Source: Solilutibacter tolerans (GTDB lineage: Bacteria > Pseudomonadota > Gammaproteobacteria > Xanthomonadales > Xanthomonadaceae). Taken from it: a DNA stretch of 64,000 nt. The stretch covers positions 124,001 through 188,000 of the forward strand of contig NZ_FTLW01000003.1 of assembly GCF_900155935.1 (NCBI RefSeq), written 5' to 3'. The position numbers and the translations under genes are program-made. This document shows positions 50,376-59,325 of this stretch, one piece after another. Under the pieces are notes generated by a model. It had not been told where the DNA came from. It made no database searches and saw nothing but the letters and a program-made list of their open reading frames with translations. The first letter of the stretch is position 1. Every line of letters starts with the position of its first letter.

Positions 50376-50381
50376 TAGAAT
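50376..50381 (+). promoter_or_regulatory. candidate leaderless promoter of apaG
   Basis: TAGAAT lies exactly six bases before the apaG ATG, placing the expected transcript start at the ATG. The 49-base gap after rsmA has no good Shine-Dalgarno before the ATG. Same hexamer and spacing as upstream of the btuM-like gene. Confidence 0.45.
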
Positions 50382-50387
50382 CACCGC

Positions 50388-50771
50388 ATGTCCAGCGAAA
50401 CCCCTTATGCCATCGGCATCGACGTGGCGACGCACTACCTCGACGAGGAATCCTCGCCCGAGGACAGCCGCTACGTCTTCGCCTACACCATCCGCATCCA
50501 GAACCGCGGCACCCAGCCTGCGCGACTGCTGAACCGCCATTGGATCGTCACCGACGCAGAAGGTCATGTCGAAGAAGTGCATGGCGAAGGCGTGGTCGGC
50601 GAGCAACCGTGGCTGAAGCCGGGTGACGGCTTTGAGTATTCCTCAGGCGTGGTGTTGCCCACCAGTCTGGGCACCATGCATGGCAGCTATGACCTGCTGG
50701 CGGATGACGGCACGCATTTCAAGGCCGACATCCCCGCCTTCACGTTGAGCACGCCGCGAACCTTGCACTAG
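50388..50771 (+). CDS. apaG: ApaG domain protein
   Basis: 127 aa ApaG protein, a fibronectin-III-like beta-sandwich of unknown biochemical role. Signature ATHYLDEESSPEDSRYVFAY, LLNRHWIVTDAEG, VVGEQPWLKPGDGFEYSSG broken as GDGFEYSSGVVL, and MHGSYDLLADDG. Located between rsmA and apaH as in enterobacteria. Confidence 0.95.
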   Translation: MSSETPYAIGIDVATHYLDEESSPEDSRYVFAYTIRIQNRGTQPARLLNRHWIVTDAEGHVEEVHGEGVVGEQPWLKPGDGFEYSSGVVLPTSLGTMHGSYDLLADDGTHFKADIPAFTLSTPRTLH

Positions 50772-50783
50772 GCCGGCGCGACG

Positions 50784-51605
50784 ATGGCGACCTGGGCGAT
50801 TGGTGACCTGCAAGGCTGCTACGAGGCAACCCAGCGGCTGTTGGAGCGCGTGCGTTTCGATCCAGCCGTCGATCGCCTGTGGTTCTGCGGTGACCTGGTC
50901 AATCGTGGCGGCGAGTCACTGGAAACCCTGCGCTTGGTGCACAGCCTGCGTGATCAGTCGCATGTCGTCTTGGGCAATCACGATCTCTCGCTCATCGCGA
51001 TCGGCGAGCGCCGCCCGGAAGAGCAACGCAAGGTCAACCCGGACCTGCGCCGCGTGCTGGAAGCGCCTGACGCGCGCGAACTGCTGGACTGGCTGCGTCA
51101 ATGTCCGTTGATGCATTCTGACCGCGAACTGGGCTGGTGCATGTTGCATGCCGGGTTGGCGCCGCAGTGGGATATAGCCGCAGCAGAGCGCCACGCGCGT
51201 GAAGTAGAAGAGCGCCTGCGCGGCCCCAACTTCCGCAAATTGCTGCGCGCCATGTACGGCGACCGCCCGGCCTGGCATCCGAATCTTCAGAGCATTGATC
51301 GCCTGCGTTCGATCATCAACATCTTCACCCGCATGCGTTATTGCACGCCGCGCGGACGCATCGCCTTCGACATCAAGGGCGCACCGGGCACGCAGCCGCC
51401 GGGTTTGTATCCGTGGTATTCGGTGCCGGGGCGTGCAGAGCGCGATCTGAAGATCGTCTGCGGCCATTGGAGCACGCTGGGATTGATGATCGGCCATGGC
51501 GTGCATGCCATCGACACCGGTGCCGTCTGGGGCGGCCCGCTGACAGCGCTGCGCCTGGGCGCTGATACATTGGAGCTGGTGCAGGTGCCAGGCCGGAAAG
51601 TGTGA
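50784..51605 (+). CDS. apaH: symmetrical bis(5'-nucleosyl)-tetraphosphatase
   Basis: Metallophosphatase of 273 aa splitting Ap4A into two ADP; related enzymes remove Np4 caps from RNA. TWAIGDLQGCYEATQRLL, LWFCGDLVNRGGESLETL and VVLGNHDLSL form the metal site; CGHWSTLGL gives the C-terminal His. 12 bases downstream of apaG, same operon. Confidence 0.96.
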   Translation: MATWAIGDLQGCYEATQRLLERVRFDPAVDRLWFCGDLVNRGGESLETLRLVHSLRDQSHVVLGNHDLSLIAIGERRPEEQRKVNPDLRRVLEAPDARELLDWLRQCPLMHSDRELGWCMLHAGLAPQWDIAAAERHAREVEERLRGPNFRKLLRAMYGDRPAWHPNLQSIDRLRSIINIFTRMRYCTPRGRIAFDIKGAPGTQPPGLYPWYSVPGRAERDLKIVCGHWSTLGLMIGHGVHAIDTGAVWGGPLTALRLGADTLELVQVPGRKV

Positions 51606-51634
51606 TGTCGCTTCGGCGTATCAACGCGAAAAAT

Positions 51635-52159
51635 TCAGGCGCGCACGTAATCCACGAACTCGAACGCATGGGGATGTCGCGCATCGGCCGGGTGTGATTC
51701 GCGTGCGGTCACGCGCCAATGCTCGGCATCAAAGGCGGGGAAGAACGCATCCGCCCTCTCCACTTCGACATCGACCCAGGTCAAGTGCATGCGATCAGCC
51801 AGCGGCATCGCCAAGGCATAGATTTCGCCGCCGCCGATCACCGACAGCGTAGCCGCGCCGTCCACGCGTGCAATGGCCAGCGCTTGACCTAGCGATGCCA
51901 CCGCTTCCATGCCTTCAAAAGGCACGCGCCCACTGCGCGTCAGTACCAGGTTGCGTCGCTTGGGTAGTGCGCGGCCCAGCGACTCAGCGGTTTTGCGCCC
52001 CATCAATACTGGCTGGCCCAAGGTGAGCGCCTTGAAGCGCTTGAGGTCGTCCGGTAGATGCCAGGGCAGTGCATTGCCGCGGCCGATGGCGCGGCGACGA
52101 TCAAGCGCGGCGATCAATACGAGCGCTGGCGGTCCCGCCGGCTCTCCTGCCAACGACAT
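51635..52159 (-). CDS. folA: dihydrofolate reductase
   Basis: NADPH-dependent reductase of dihydrofolate, about 174 aa. ALDRRRAIGRGNALPWHLPDDL (N-terminal loop, broken here as GRGNALPWHLPDDLKRF), VLMGRKTAESLG, and VIGGGEIYALAMPLADRM. The ATG overlaps the upstream stop by one base (TGATG). Downstream of thyA on the same strand, as expected, since thymidylate synthesis regenerates dihydrofolate. Confidence 0.94.
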   Translation of the reverse strand: MSLAGEPAGPPALVLIAALDRRRAIGRGNALPWHLPDDLKRFKALTLGQPVLMGRKTAESLGRALPKRRNLVLTRSGRVPFEGMEAVASLGQALAIARVDGAATLSVIGGGEIYALAMPLADRMHLTWVDVEVERADAFFPAFDAEHWRVTARESHPADARHPHAFEFVDYVRA

Positions 52160-52854
52160 CAAGTATCCGCCTTTTCCTGGCACGCCATCACTAGATCAGC
52201 GATGTGTTTTCCAGAATTGCGTGCCTGCTCCATGAACTGGGGTGTCATGAGGTCGGCGTGCGCATTGCCCAGCACTTCATCAACACGCCCACCCAATGCA
52301 TCGAACTGCCGGTCATAGGCGCGCAGCTCGGCATCTTGCAGAAATTCTGGGAAGTGGCTGACATCGCCCTTGCCGCTTTGATTGCCGATCTGGTTGAGAT
52401 GTCGCTGGCCATTGGGCGTGGCGGCGAAACGCAAGAACGCACGAAGTTCAGCCTCTCCAAAAGCTTCGCTCAACACCTGAGTAATGCGGGGTCGGATCGA
52501 GCTATCCAGCCAGCCACGAAAATGCGGGGTGATCACCTCACGATACTGCTCTTGCATGTACTGCTCGGCTGCCGGACAACCTGCCACCTTGGCCTGCAAC
52601 TTGGCTGGTGGCTTGACAGATTGGGCGATCAACACCTCGAACATGCGTCCACCGGTGATGTCGTAATAAGCCTTAACCAACTCGGCTTTTCCAGCTGTCG
52701 GCGAAAGCACGGGTACCGCGATCGGCGTCGCCGGTAGCGGTAGTACGGCGCCGATCTTTTGTGTCGCTGACGTAGATGCTTCTTGTGCGATGACCGGCGA
52801 CGCAACCGGCAATGCCAATGAAAGACTGACCAGCAAACCGCTCAAACACTTCAT
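52159..52854 (-). CDS. exported protein of unknown function (DUF2059-like)
   Basis: 231 aa with a signal peptide (LVSLSLALPVASPVIAQ). The mature part is helical: KAELVKAYYDITGGRMFEVL, EQYREVITPHFRGWLDSSIR and LSEAFGEAELRAFLRFAATPNG. The last resembles the DUF2059 core (FTEAELRxLxxFYxSPxGQ), where GQ is present here as well. Function is unknown. GGAGAGG is 7 bases upstream of the ATG. It sits between thyA and folA with tight spacing, so it is cotranscribed with nucleotide genes. Confidence 0.75.
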   Translation of the reverse strand: MKCLSGLLVSLSLALPVASPVIAQEASTSATQKIGAVLPLPATPIAVPVLSPTAGKAELVKAYYDITGGRMFEVLIAQSVKPPAKLQAKVAGCPAAEQYMQEQYREVITPHFRGWLDSSIRPRITQVLSEAFGEAELRAFLRFAATPNGQRHLNQIGNQSGKGDVSHFPEFLQDAELRAYDRQFDALGGRVDEVLGNAHADLMTPQFMEQARNSGKHIADLVMACQEKADT

Positions 52855-52868
52855 GTGTGCACCTCTCC

Positions 52869-53663
52869 TTATACGGCCACGGGCGCCTTGATCGCCGCTT
52901 GCGGGTGGTAATTACGGATTTCGATGTCATCGAAATTGAAATCGAAGATGTCGTCCACGTCCGGGTTCAAGTGCAAGGTCGGCAACGCACCCGGCGTGCG
53001 CGACAACTGCTCGCGGGCTTGCTCGAAATGGTTCGAATACAGATGTGCATCGCCGAGTGTGTGGACGAAATCCCCCACTTTCAGCCCGCAGACCTGCGCG
53101 ACCATGTGGGTCAGCAATGCATAACTGGCGATGTTGAACGGCACACCCAGGAAGATATCGCCGCTTCGCTGGTACAGCTGGCAGCTGAGCTTGCCATCGA
53201 CCACGTAGAACTGGAACAACGAGTGACACGGCATCAGCGCCATCTTCGGCAGGTCAGCCACATTCCATGCGCTGATGATGAGGCGGCGCGAATCCGGGTT
53301 GCGTTTGATCTCGTCGATCAGCCAGCTGATCTGGTCGATGGCCTGGCCATCCGCGCCTTCCCAACTGCGCCATTGCTTGCCGTACACCGGGCCCAGCTCA
53401 CCTTCCGCATCGGCCCATTCGTCCCAGATCGAGACCTTGTGATCTTTCAGGTACGCGATATTGGTCTCGCCTTTCAGGAACCAGAGCAACTCATGGATGA
53501 TCGAGCGCGTGTGCAATTTCTTGGTGGTGACCAGCGGAAAGCCTTCGTTCAAATCGAAGCGCATCTGCCAACCGAACACGCTACGCGTACCGGTGCCGGT
53601 GCGGTCGGATTTCTCGTCGCCCTGCTCCAGTACGTGCTGCAACAGATCCAGGTACTGGCGCAT
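52869..53663 (-). CDS. thyA: thymidylate synthase
   Basis: Converts dUMP to dTMP using methylene-tetrahydrofolate. 264 aa, the same length as E. coli ThyA. Catalytic Cys146 in [23 protein letters not shown] binds phosphate; [13 protein letters not shown] and DVYLGVPFN-like [17 protein letters not shown] follow. ATG overlaps the lgt stop by one base. Confidence 0.97.
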   Translation of the reverse strand: MRQYLDLLQHVLEQGDEKSDRTGTGTRSVFGWQMRFDLNEGFPLVTTKKLHTRSIIHELLWFLKGETNIAYLKDHKVSIWDEWADAEGELGPVYGKQWRSWEGADGQAIDQISWLIDEIKRNPDSRRLIISAWNVADLPKMALMPCHSLFQFYVVDGKLSCQLYQRSGDIFLGVPFNIASYALLTHMVAQVCGLKVGDFVHTLGDAHLYSNHFEQAREQLSRTPGALPTLHLNPDVDDIFDFNFDDIEIRNYHPQAAIKAPVAV

Positions 53664-54550
53664 CAGTTCGCCTCCTCAGGCAGCTGCGGCTGCAACGTCG
53701 GCTGCGAATGCGATTTCCATAGCCAGTACAGGCCGAGCGCGATCAGCGGCAGGCTGAGCACCTGCCCCATCGTCAGCCAGCCAAACGCCAGATAGCCAAG
53801 CTGCGGATCCGGCAGGCGCACAAATTCGACGACGAAGCGGAATGCACCGTAGAGCAGCGCGAACATGCCGGCGACGGCATAACGCGGGCGTGGCTTGGAC
53901 GAATACCACCACAGCAGCGCGAACATGACGATGCCCTCCCACACCATTTGGTAGAGCTGGCTGGGGTGACGTGCGTATTGATCCAGTACGCCCGATTCAG
54001 CCATGGCGCGCAGGCTGTTGGCGGGCAGATGCTGGAGCTCGGCCGGCAACGATCCCGGGAAGATCACGCCCCAGTTGCCATCGGTCGGCTTGCCCCACAG
54101 CTCGCCGTTGATCCAGTTGCCCAGGCGACCAAAGCCAAGACCCAGCGGAATCAGCGGCGCGACGAAATCGACCACGTCGAAGAAATGCAGGCGATGCTTG
54201 CGTGCCCACCAGAACACGGCGATCAGCACGCCGATCAGGCCGCCGTGGAAGCTCATCCCGCCTTCCCACACCTTCAGCATCTGCAGTGGATCGGCGATAT
54301 AGGTCTTGAAGTCGTAGAACAGGATGTAACCCAGGCGTCCGCCCAGCACCACGCCCAGCATGCCGTAGAACATCAGGTCGCCGAATGCGTTGTCATCGAC
54401 CCCCGGCAAACGTCCTTTGCGGATGCGGCTGCGACCCAGCCACCACGCGCTGACGAAGGCCAAGAGGTACATCAGACCGTACCAATGGACTTTCAGCGGC
54501 CCCAGGGCAACAGCAATCGGGTCGAGATCATGAAAATAGACAGGAGGCAT
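53663..54550 (-). CDS. lgt: prolipoprotein diacylglyceryl transferase
   Basis: Inner-membrane enzyme (295 aa, about seven TM helices) that attaches diacylglycerol to lipobox cysteines; it serves the several lipoproteins in this window. Conserved [29 protein letters not shown] and the signature [15 protein letters not shown]. The ATG at [17 protein letters not shown] is the family start; 15 upstream codons are rejected. Confidence 0.96.
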   Translation of the reverse strand: MPPVYFHDLDPIAVALGPLKVHWYGLMYLLAFVSAWWLGRSRIRKGRLPGVDDNAFGDLMFYGMLGVVLGGRLGYILFYDFKTYIADPLQMLKVWEGGMSFHGGLIGVLIAVFWWARKHRLHFFDVVDFVAPLIPLGLGFGRLGNWINGELWGKPTDGNWGVIFPGSLPAELQHLPANSLRAMAESGVLDQYARHPSQLYQMVWEGIVMFALLWWYSSKPRPRYAVAGMFALLYGAFRFVVEFVRLPDPQLGYLAFGWLTMGQVLSLPLIALGLYWLWKSHSQPTLQPQLPEEAN

Positions 54551-54607
54551 CGCGGTCTTCGGCGGCGGAATGCCTTCATTGTGCCCGACCCGCACCCCGA
54601 GGCGAAG

Positions 54608-55099
54608 TCAGCGCAGGATCACCGGCGCGTTGGGTAACTCGTCGTGGTCGATTTCGCCTTCGATTTGCGGGAAATGCGTGGCCAAGAGGCTACCGATCTC
54701 AGTCACGCCGCGCATGACGGCATCTTCCGGCTCGCCCGCCTTCATCCGCTCTTCCATCAGCTGGCAGATGCCGCGCCATTGCTCGGCGCTCACCAACTCG
54801 TGCAGGCCACGATCCGCAACGATCTCGATGCGGTGATCAGCCAGCAACAGGTACACCAGCACGCCGTTGTTCGCCTCGGTATCCCAGACGCGCAATTGGG
54901 CGAAGGCGGCTTCGGCGCGCTGACGCGAATCCACCCGATTCCACACATCACGCCAATGCAAGGCTGACTCGACGGCGAAGCAAATCTCGCCACGATGCCG
55001 GCGTTCGTCATCGGCGATGGCGTCATGGATGCGTTTGAGGCTATCCGTCGGAAACGTGCCTTTGGCCGAAGGCGCGAAGAGATGTTTGAGGATGCGCAT
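54608..55099 (-). CDS. TPM-domain protein, short form
   Basis: 163 aa with a TPM domain: ERRHRGEICFAVESALHW, AEAAFAQLRVWDTEANNG, VLVYLLLADHRIEIVADRGL and EQWRGICQLMEERM. No signal peptide is evident; an N-terminal MRILKHLFAPSAKGTFP precedes. It follows the longer TPM protein by 2 bases and probably acts with it. The open frame upstream reads through the glycine-rich tail of the other gene and is spurious. Confidence 0.85.
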   Translation of the reverse strand: MRILKHLFAPSAKGTFPTDSLKRIHDAIADDERRHRGEICFAVESALHWRDVWNRVDSRQRAEAAFAQLRVWDTEANNGVLVYLLLADHRIEIVADRGLHELVSAEQWRGICQLMEERMKAGEPEDAVMRGVTEIGSLLATHFPQIEGEIDHDELPNAPVILR

Positions 55100-55101
55100 G
55101 A

Positions 55102-56019
55102 TCACCAGCTCCCCGAGGCACCGCCGCCGCCGGACATACCGCCACCGCCCGACCAGCCACCGCCACCACCACCAAAGCCGCCTCCGCCGCCCCAGCTGCC
55201 GCCGGAAGATCCGCCGCCCCAGCCACCCATGCCACCGCCACCCCAACCGCCCCAGCTGTCATCGCGGGCGAAACGGCCAGCGCCAGCACCAGCCAAGCCG
55301 AGGAACAAGCCGATGAAGGCGCCAATGCCGCCAACCAAGAGGGCCGAGGAAATCAGCCATGCCACGCCGCCCGCGCCCGCGCCCGCGAGCAAGCCACGGA
55401 TGCCCGCAGGCGTGCCGTTGAAGATGCCGCGGATGACGTTGGCCACGATGAAGGCGGCGATCAGCGCGAACAACCAATTGCCACCACGGTCCTGACCGGC
55501 AGGGTGATCGGCGATCGGCGCCGGCAATGGCTCACCATCGATCAAGCGCACCAGCTGCGCCGAGGCATCGGTGATGCCGCCGGCGAAATCACCCGCGCGG
55601 AATTTCGGCACCAAGTATTCCTGGATGATGCGACTGGAGGTCGCATCGGGGATCGCACCCTCCAGGCCATAACCGGGTTGGATGCGCACGCGCCGATCAT
55701 CTTTCGCCACAACCAGGATCACGCCGTCATCCACCCCCTGACGCCCCAGCTTCCACTGGTCATACACGCGCTGGGTGTATTGGGCGATGTCTTCGGGTTC
55801 GGTTGTTGGGACGACCAGCACCTGTAGCTGGCTGCCCTTGCGCTGCTGCAGGGCTTGCGCCTGTTGAACCAGCTGGCTTTGGGTCGCTGCATCCAACGTA
55901 CCGGTGGTATCGACCACCGGCGAATCCAAAGGCGGGATCGGCGCTAGCTGCTGGGCCAGCGCAACCGTCGTAACCAGCCACAACAGGCAGAGCGCAGCGA
56001 GCCGCCGCGTCCAGTGCAC
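55102..56019 (-). CDS. TPM-domain membrane protein with glycine-rich tail (YgcG-like)
   Basis: 305 aa. Signal peptide (LCLLWLVTTVALAQ), periplasmic TPM domain (about 25-165; VVDTTGTLDAATQSQLVQQ, DDGVILVVAKDDRRVRIQPG broken as GVDDGVILVVAKDDRRVRI, YGLEGAIPDATSSRII), two or three membrane helices (about 182-245), then a tail of Gly, Trp and Ser repeats from about 250. Homologues occur with LemA and are thought to be envelope proteins of unclear function. GTG start. The lemA stop lies 15 bases upstream. Confidence 0.88.
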   Translation of the reverse strand: MHWTRRLAALCLLWLVTTVALAQQLAPIPPLDSPVVDTTGTLDAATQSQLVQQAQALQQRKGSQLQVLVVPTTEPEDIAQYTQRVYDQWKLGRQGVDDGVILVVAKDDRRVRIQPGYGLEGAIPDATSSRIIQEYLVPKFRAGDFAGGITDASAQLVRLIDGEPLPAPIADHPAGQDRGGNWLFALIAAFIVANVIRGIFNGTPAGIRGLLAGAGAGGVAWLISSALLVGGIGAFIGLFLGLAGAGAGRFARDDSWGGWGGGGMGGWGGGSSGGSWGGGGGFGGGGGGWSGGGGMSGGGGASGSW

Positions 56020-56034
56020 GTCAGGCGGGCCTGA

Positions 56035-56673
56035 TCAGCCCGCGGGCGCAGGTGCAGGCTGCGCGGCCGGGGCAGGCTGGGCCGCAGGCGCAGACGTGCC
56101 GAAATCAACCGTCGGTGCCTGCTGGATCTGCTGCTCGTTCTCGACGCTGAAATTGGGCTTGGGCTTGTAGCCGAACATCATGGCGACGAGGTTCTGCGGG
56201 AAGGAGCGGATGTAGGTGTTGTAGTCCTGCACCGTTGTGATGTAGCGCTGGCGCTCCACCGCGATGCGGTTCTCGGTGCCTTCCAGCTGCGCCTGCAACT
56301 GCAGGAAATTCTGGTCGGCTTTGAGCTGCGGATAATTCTCAGCCACCATCAACAAGCGACCGATGGCGCCGTTCAACTCGCCTTGGGCTTGCTGGAACTG
56401 CTGCACGGATTGCGCATCGTCGGCATTGACGTTGATGCTGCCGACCTTGGCGCGTGCGTTGGTGACATCGGTCAGGACCTTGGCTTCGTGAGCGGCATAG
56501 CCCTTCACCGTATTGACCAGATTGGGCACGAGGTCAGCACGGCGCTTGTAGACGTTGAGCACCTGCGACCAGGCGGCTTTGACGGCTTCGTCCTTCTGCT
56601 GGATCTGGTTGTAGCCGCAGCCGGACAGCAGCGAGGCCAGCATCAGGATCGCGATAAAACGGAAGGTACGCAT
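56035..56673 (-). CDS. lemA: LemA family lipoprotein
   Basis: 212 aa. Lipobox LASLLSGC (Cys19), then a LemA helical domain: YNQIQQKDEAVKAAWSQVLN, YKRRADLVPNLVNTVKGYA and SFPQNLVAMMFGYKPKPNF. The C-terminus is Ala/Pro-rich (AAQPAPAAQPAPAPAG). Probably anchored at the periplasmic face; typically partnered with the TPM-domain genes that follow. Confidence 0.92.
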   Translation of the reverse strand: MRTFRFIAILMLASLLSGCGYNQIQQKDEAVKAAWSQVLNVYKRRADLVPNLVNTVKGYAAHEAKVLTDVTNARAKVGSINVNADDAQSVQQFQQAQGELNGAIGRLLMVAENYPQLKADQNFLQLQAQLEGTENRIAVERQRYITTVQDYNTYIRSFPQNLVAMMFGYKPKPNFSVENEQQIQQAPTVDFGTSAPAAQPAPAAQPAPAPAG

Positions 56674-56697
56674 CAGGGGACTCCATAAACAGGCAAG

Positions 56698-56718
56698 CGC
56701 ACGACCCTTTGTCGTGCG
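56698..56718 (-). terminator. hairpin upstream of lemA
   Basis: Perfect 8-bp stem CGCACGAC / GTCGTGCG with the 5-base loop CCTTT, 25 bases before the lemA ATG and downstream of terC. Second of two tandem hairpins in this 101-base gap. No U-run. Confidence 0.45.
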
Positions 56719-56737
56719 TTCAGGGAGATAAAGTGCC

Positions 56738-56760
56738 CACCCGGACGTTCAGTCCGGGTG
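56738..56760 (-). terminator. probable terminator of terC
   Basis: Perfect 9-bp stem CACCCGGAC / GTCCGGGTG with the loop GTTCA, starting 14 bases after the terC stop on the minus strand. After the stem the minus strand reads GGCACTTTATC, a weak U-tract. Confidence 0.6.
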
Positions 56761-56774
56761 AAAGCCGGCGGGGT

Positions 56775-57524
56775 TCACCATTCGCCGGCGCCGGGAACGT
56801 GGTCCTTCACCGCATTGCGGCGCATAAGCAGGCTCAGCCATTCCACCAGCACCGAGAAGCCCATCGCGAAGTAGATGTAGGGCTTGGGCACGTGCAGGTC
56901 GAAACCGTCAAGGATCAGCACCACGCCGATCAAGAGGATGAAGGCCAGCGCCAGCATCTTCACAGTCGGGTTGGCGTCGATGAAGCGGCCCAGCGGGTTC
57001 GCCGCCAGCAGCATGATCGCCACGGCCAGAAGGATCGCGAAGACCATCACCGGGATGTGCTCGGCAATGCCGACCGCGGTGATCACCGAATCCAGCGAGA
57101 ACACCAGGTCGATCACGGCGATCTGCGCGATCACCACCCAAAACACACCCGAAGCCTTGGTCGTGCGCGGGTCATCGTCATGGCCGCCGGAAATCATTTC
57201 GCGGATCTCGGCGATGCCCTTAACCAACAAGAACGCGCCGCCCAGAATCAGTACCAGATCGCGAATCGAAATGCCCATGCCGAAGATGTGGAAGAGATCC
57301 CGTTCCATCTTGGCCAGGAACGCCAACATCACCAACAAGGCGATACGCGTGATGCAGGCCACCGCGATACCGATCTTGCGCGCCACCGGGCGCTGGTGCT
57401 CTGGCAGGCGGGACACGGCGATCGAGATGAACACCAGGTTATCGATGCCCAGCACGATTTCCAGTGCGGACAGGGTGACCAGCGTCATCCATACATCAGG
57501 GGAGGAAAGGAAACTCAGATCCAT
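56775..57524 (-). CDS. TerC family membrane protein
   Basis: 249 aa inner-membrane protein with about seven helices. LEIVLGIDNLVFISIAVSRLP and the mirror motif VIDLVFSLDSVITAVGIAEH carry the paired acidic residues typical of TerC, a family linked to Mn(II) export and metalation of exported proteins. There is no room for a yybP-ykoY riboswitch: only 37 bases separate it from the upstream dgkA stop. Confidence 0.92.
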   Translation of the reverse strand: MDLSFLSSPDVWMTLVTLSALEIVLGIDNLVFISIAVSRLPEHQRPVARKIGIAVACITRIALLVMLAFLAKMERDLFHIFGMGISIRDLVLILGGAFLLVKGIAEIREMISGGHDDDPRTTKASGVFWVVIAQIAVIDLVFSLDSVITAVGIAEHIPVMVFAILLAVAIMLLAANPLGRFIDANPTVKMLALAFILLIGVVLILDGFDLHVPKPYIYFAMGFSVLVEWLSLLMRRNAVKDHVPGAGEW

Positions 57525-57561
57525 CGTCAGCTCGTTCTCTTGTCGTCTTGGTTAATTCGTT

Positions 57562-57942
57562 TCAATGCAGGCGCGGCAGCAGGATGCAGGCCCACACCAG
57601 CAACACGTTCATCATCAGCATGAACACCGCGGCCGAGCCCATGTCCTTGGCGCGACCGGCCAACTCATGGAACTCCGCGCCGTAGCGCTCGATGATGGCT
57701 TCAGCCGCCGAGTTCAGCAGCTCCATCGCCATGACCATGATCAGCGAGCCCACCAGCAGCGCACGCTCCACCCCGGTCTGCCCCAGCCACAGGCCCAACG
57801 GCCCCAGCAGGCAGAACGCCACCACTTCCAAACGGAAGGAGGACTCATGCAACCACGCCGCCTTCAATCCCTTGAGCGACCACAGGAAAGCCCTGTAGAT
57901 CCCGCGCGGGCCGCGCGGCAGATGGCCATAGGTGTCAGCCAT
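57562..57942 (-). CDS. dgkA: diacylglycerol kinase
   Basis: Small integral-membrane kinase (126 aa, three helices) recycling diacylglycerol to phosphatidate. The catalytic region is MELLNSAAEAIIERYG (about 72-87) with the conserved Glu-Asn-Glu set, then HELAGRAKDMGSAAVFM. ATG chosen; an in-frame TTG two codons earlier is possible. Confidence 0.94.
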   Translation of the reverse strand: MADTYGHLPRGPRGIYRAFLWSLKGLKAAWLHESSFRLEVVAFCLLGPLGLWLGQTGVERALLVGSLIMVMAMELLNSAAEAIIERYGAEFHELAGRAKDMGSAAVFMLMMNVLLVWACILLPRLH

Positions 57943-58041
57943 GGGCAATCGACACTGTCAGGGGGGAGCGGAGGTGGCGCATGCAGGACCGATAGGAACA
58001 GGCGGCCGATGGCCATCCCCCCGATTTTGCCACAGAGCCGC

Positions 58042-58075
58042 GCCGCAAGCCCGCCGGATGGCGGGGCTTGGCGGC
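58042..58075 (-). terminator. hairpin after the ABC permease gene
   Basis: GCCGCAAGCCCGCC pairs with GGCGGGGCTTGGCGGC with two single-base bulges, starting 11 bases after the permease stop on the minus strand. Strong GC stem, no U-run. The rest of the 144-base gap to dgkA holds nothing recognisable. Confidence 0.55.
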
Positions 58076-58086
58076 ACATTTGGCGC

Positions 58087-59325
58087 CTATTGCTGGCGCA
58101 GCGCCTCGATCGGGTCCAGCAGCGAGGCTTTGCGCGCCGGGTAATACCCGAAGAACAGACCGGTGACGATGGAGAACGCGGCCGCCAGGCCAACGACTTG
58201 GGCATTCAGCGCAATCGGCAATTCGCTGAACTTGGATACCAATAGCGCACCACCAATGCCGATCAGGATGCCGATGACGCCACCGATCAGCGAGATCAAG
58301 ATCGCCTCCATCAAAAACTGCCGACGCACGTCGGATGGCCCGGCACCCACTGCCATGCGCAGGCCGATTTCCTTGATCCGCTCGGTGACCGAGACCAGCA
58401 TGATGTTCATGATGCCGATGCCGCCGATGATGAGGCAGATGCCGGCCACTGCACCCAACAGTTTCGACATCAGATTGGTCGTCGCGGTACGGGTCGCCAC
58501 GATCTGGCTGATGTTGCGAACATTGAAATCATCTTCCTCGCCCGGCTTGATCTTGTGGCGTTGGCGCAGCAACGCTTCCACCTCGCCTTGCACGTAATCC
58601 AGATCTTTCGCATCGGCCACGGTCAACGCGATTTGCATCACCGCGCTCGGCGGCAGGCCCATATTGCCCATCAAGCGGCGACGCCCGGTTTCCAGCGGCA
58701 CCATCACCACGTCGTCCTGGTCCTGACCGAAACCGCCCTGGCCTTTGGCTTCCAGGGTACCGACCACGGTCAGTGGTACGCGCCCCAAGCGAATGGTCTG
58801 GCCGATGCCGCTGTCCTCACCAAACAAGGTGCGGCGGATGGTGTCGCCGATGATTACGCCACGTCCGTTGCCGCCATAGTCATCGGCCTCGAACAGACTG
58901 CCTTGGGCGATCTTCCAGCCATTGATTTCGAAATAATCCGGCTGCACGCCCTGCCAGCTGGTCGATGCATTGTTCTCGGCGAACACCACTTGGGTGCCGC
59001 CTCGCAATGCGCCTGCGACGTATTGCACTTCCGGAATTTCGTCCTTGATCGCATCAACATCCCCCTGGTTGAGGGTGAAGAAGCTCGATGAACTCATGCG
59101 CGCACCACCGCCCGGACCGCGACCACCGCCCGGCGAAATATCAAGCCGCTGCGAACCCAGGCCCGACACCAGCTTGTCGATTTCCTTCTGCGTGCCTTGG
59201 CCGACCGAGACCATCACGATCACCGCCGCGATGCCGATGATGACACCCAGCGAGGTCAGCGCACTGCGCATCCAGTTGCCCCGCAAGGCATGGAAGGCCG
59301 TGCGCAGGATGTCCATCCAGGTCAT
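58087..59325 (-). CDS. ABC transporter permease (MacB-like)
   Basis: 412 aa with the MacB/FtsX topology: TM1 near residues 18-40 (LTSLGVIIGIAAVIVMVSVG), a large periplasmic domain (about 45-280) and three C-terminal helices (AGICLIIGGIGIMNIMLVSV, EAILISLIGGVIGILIG, AFSIVTGLFFGYYPARKA). The IKEIGLRMAVGA coupling helix contacts the ATPase. Unlike E. coli MacB the ATPase is a separate protein, encoded just upstream and overlapping by 4 bases. Part of a tripartite mechanotransmission exporter with the MacA-like adaptor. Confidence 0.93.
   Translation of the reverse strand: MTWMDILRTAFHALRGNWMRSALTSLGVIIGIAAVIVMVSVGQGTQKEIDKLVSGLGSQRLDISPGGGRGPGGGARMSSSSFFTLNQGDVDAIKDEIPEVQYVAGALRGGTQVVFAENNASTSWQGVQPDYFEINGWKIAQGSLFEADDYGGNGRGVIIGDTIRRTLFGEDSGIGQTIRLGRVPLTVVGTLEAKGQGGFGQDQDDVVMVPLETGRRRLMGNMGLPPSAVMQIALTVADAKDLDYVQGEVEALLRQRHKIKPGEEDDFNVRNISQIVATRTATTNLMSKLLGAVAGICLIIGGIGIMNIMLVSVTERIKEIGLRMAVGAGPSDVRRQFLMEAILISLIGGVIGILIGIGGALLVSKFSELPIALNAQVVGLAAAFSIVTGLFFGYYPARKASLLDPIEALRQQ

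Noticed and set aside
57525-57561. Manganese (yybP-ykoY) riboswitch before terC
   Set aside because: Only 37 bases separate terC from dgkA and no such fold is present.
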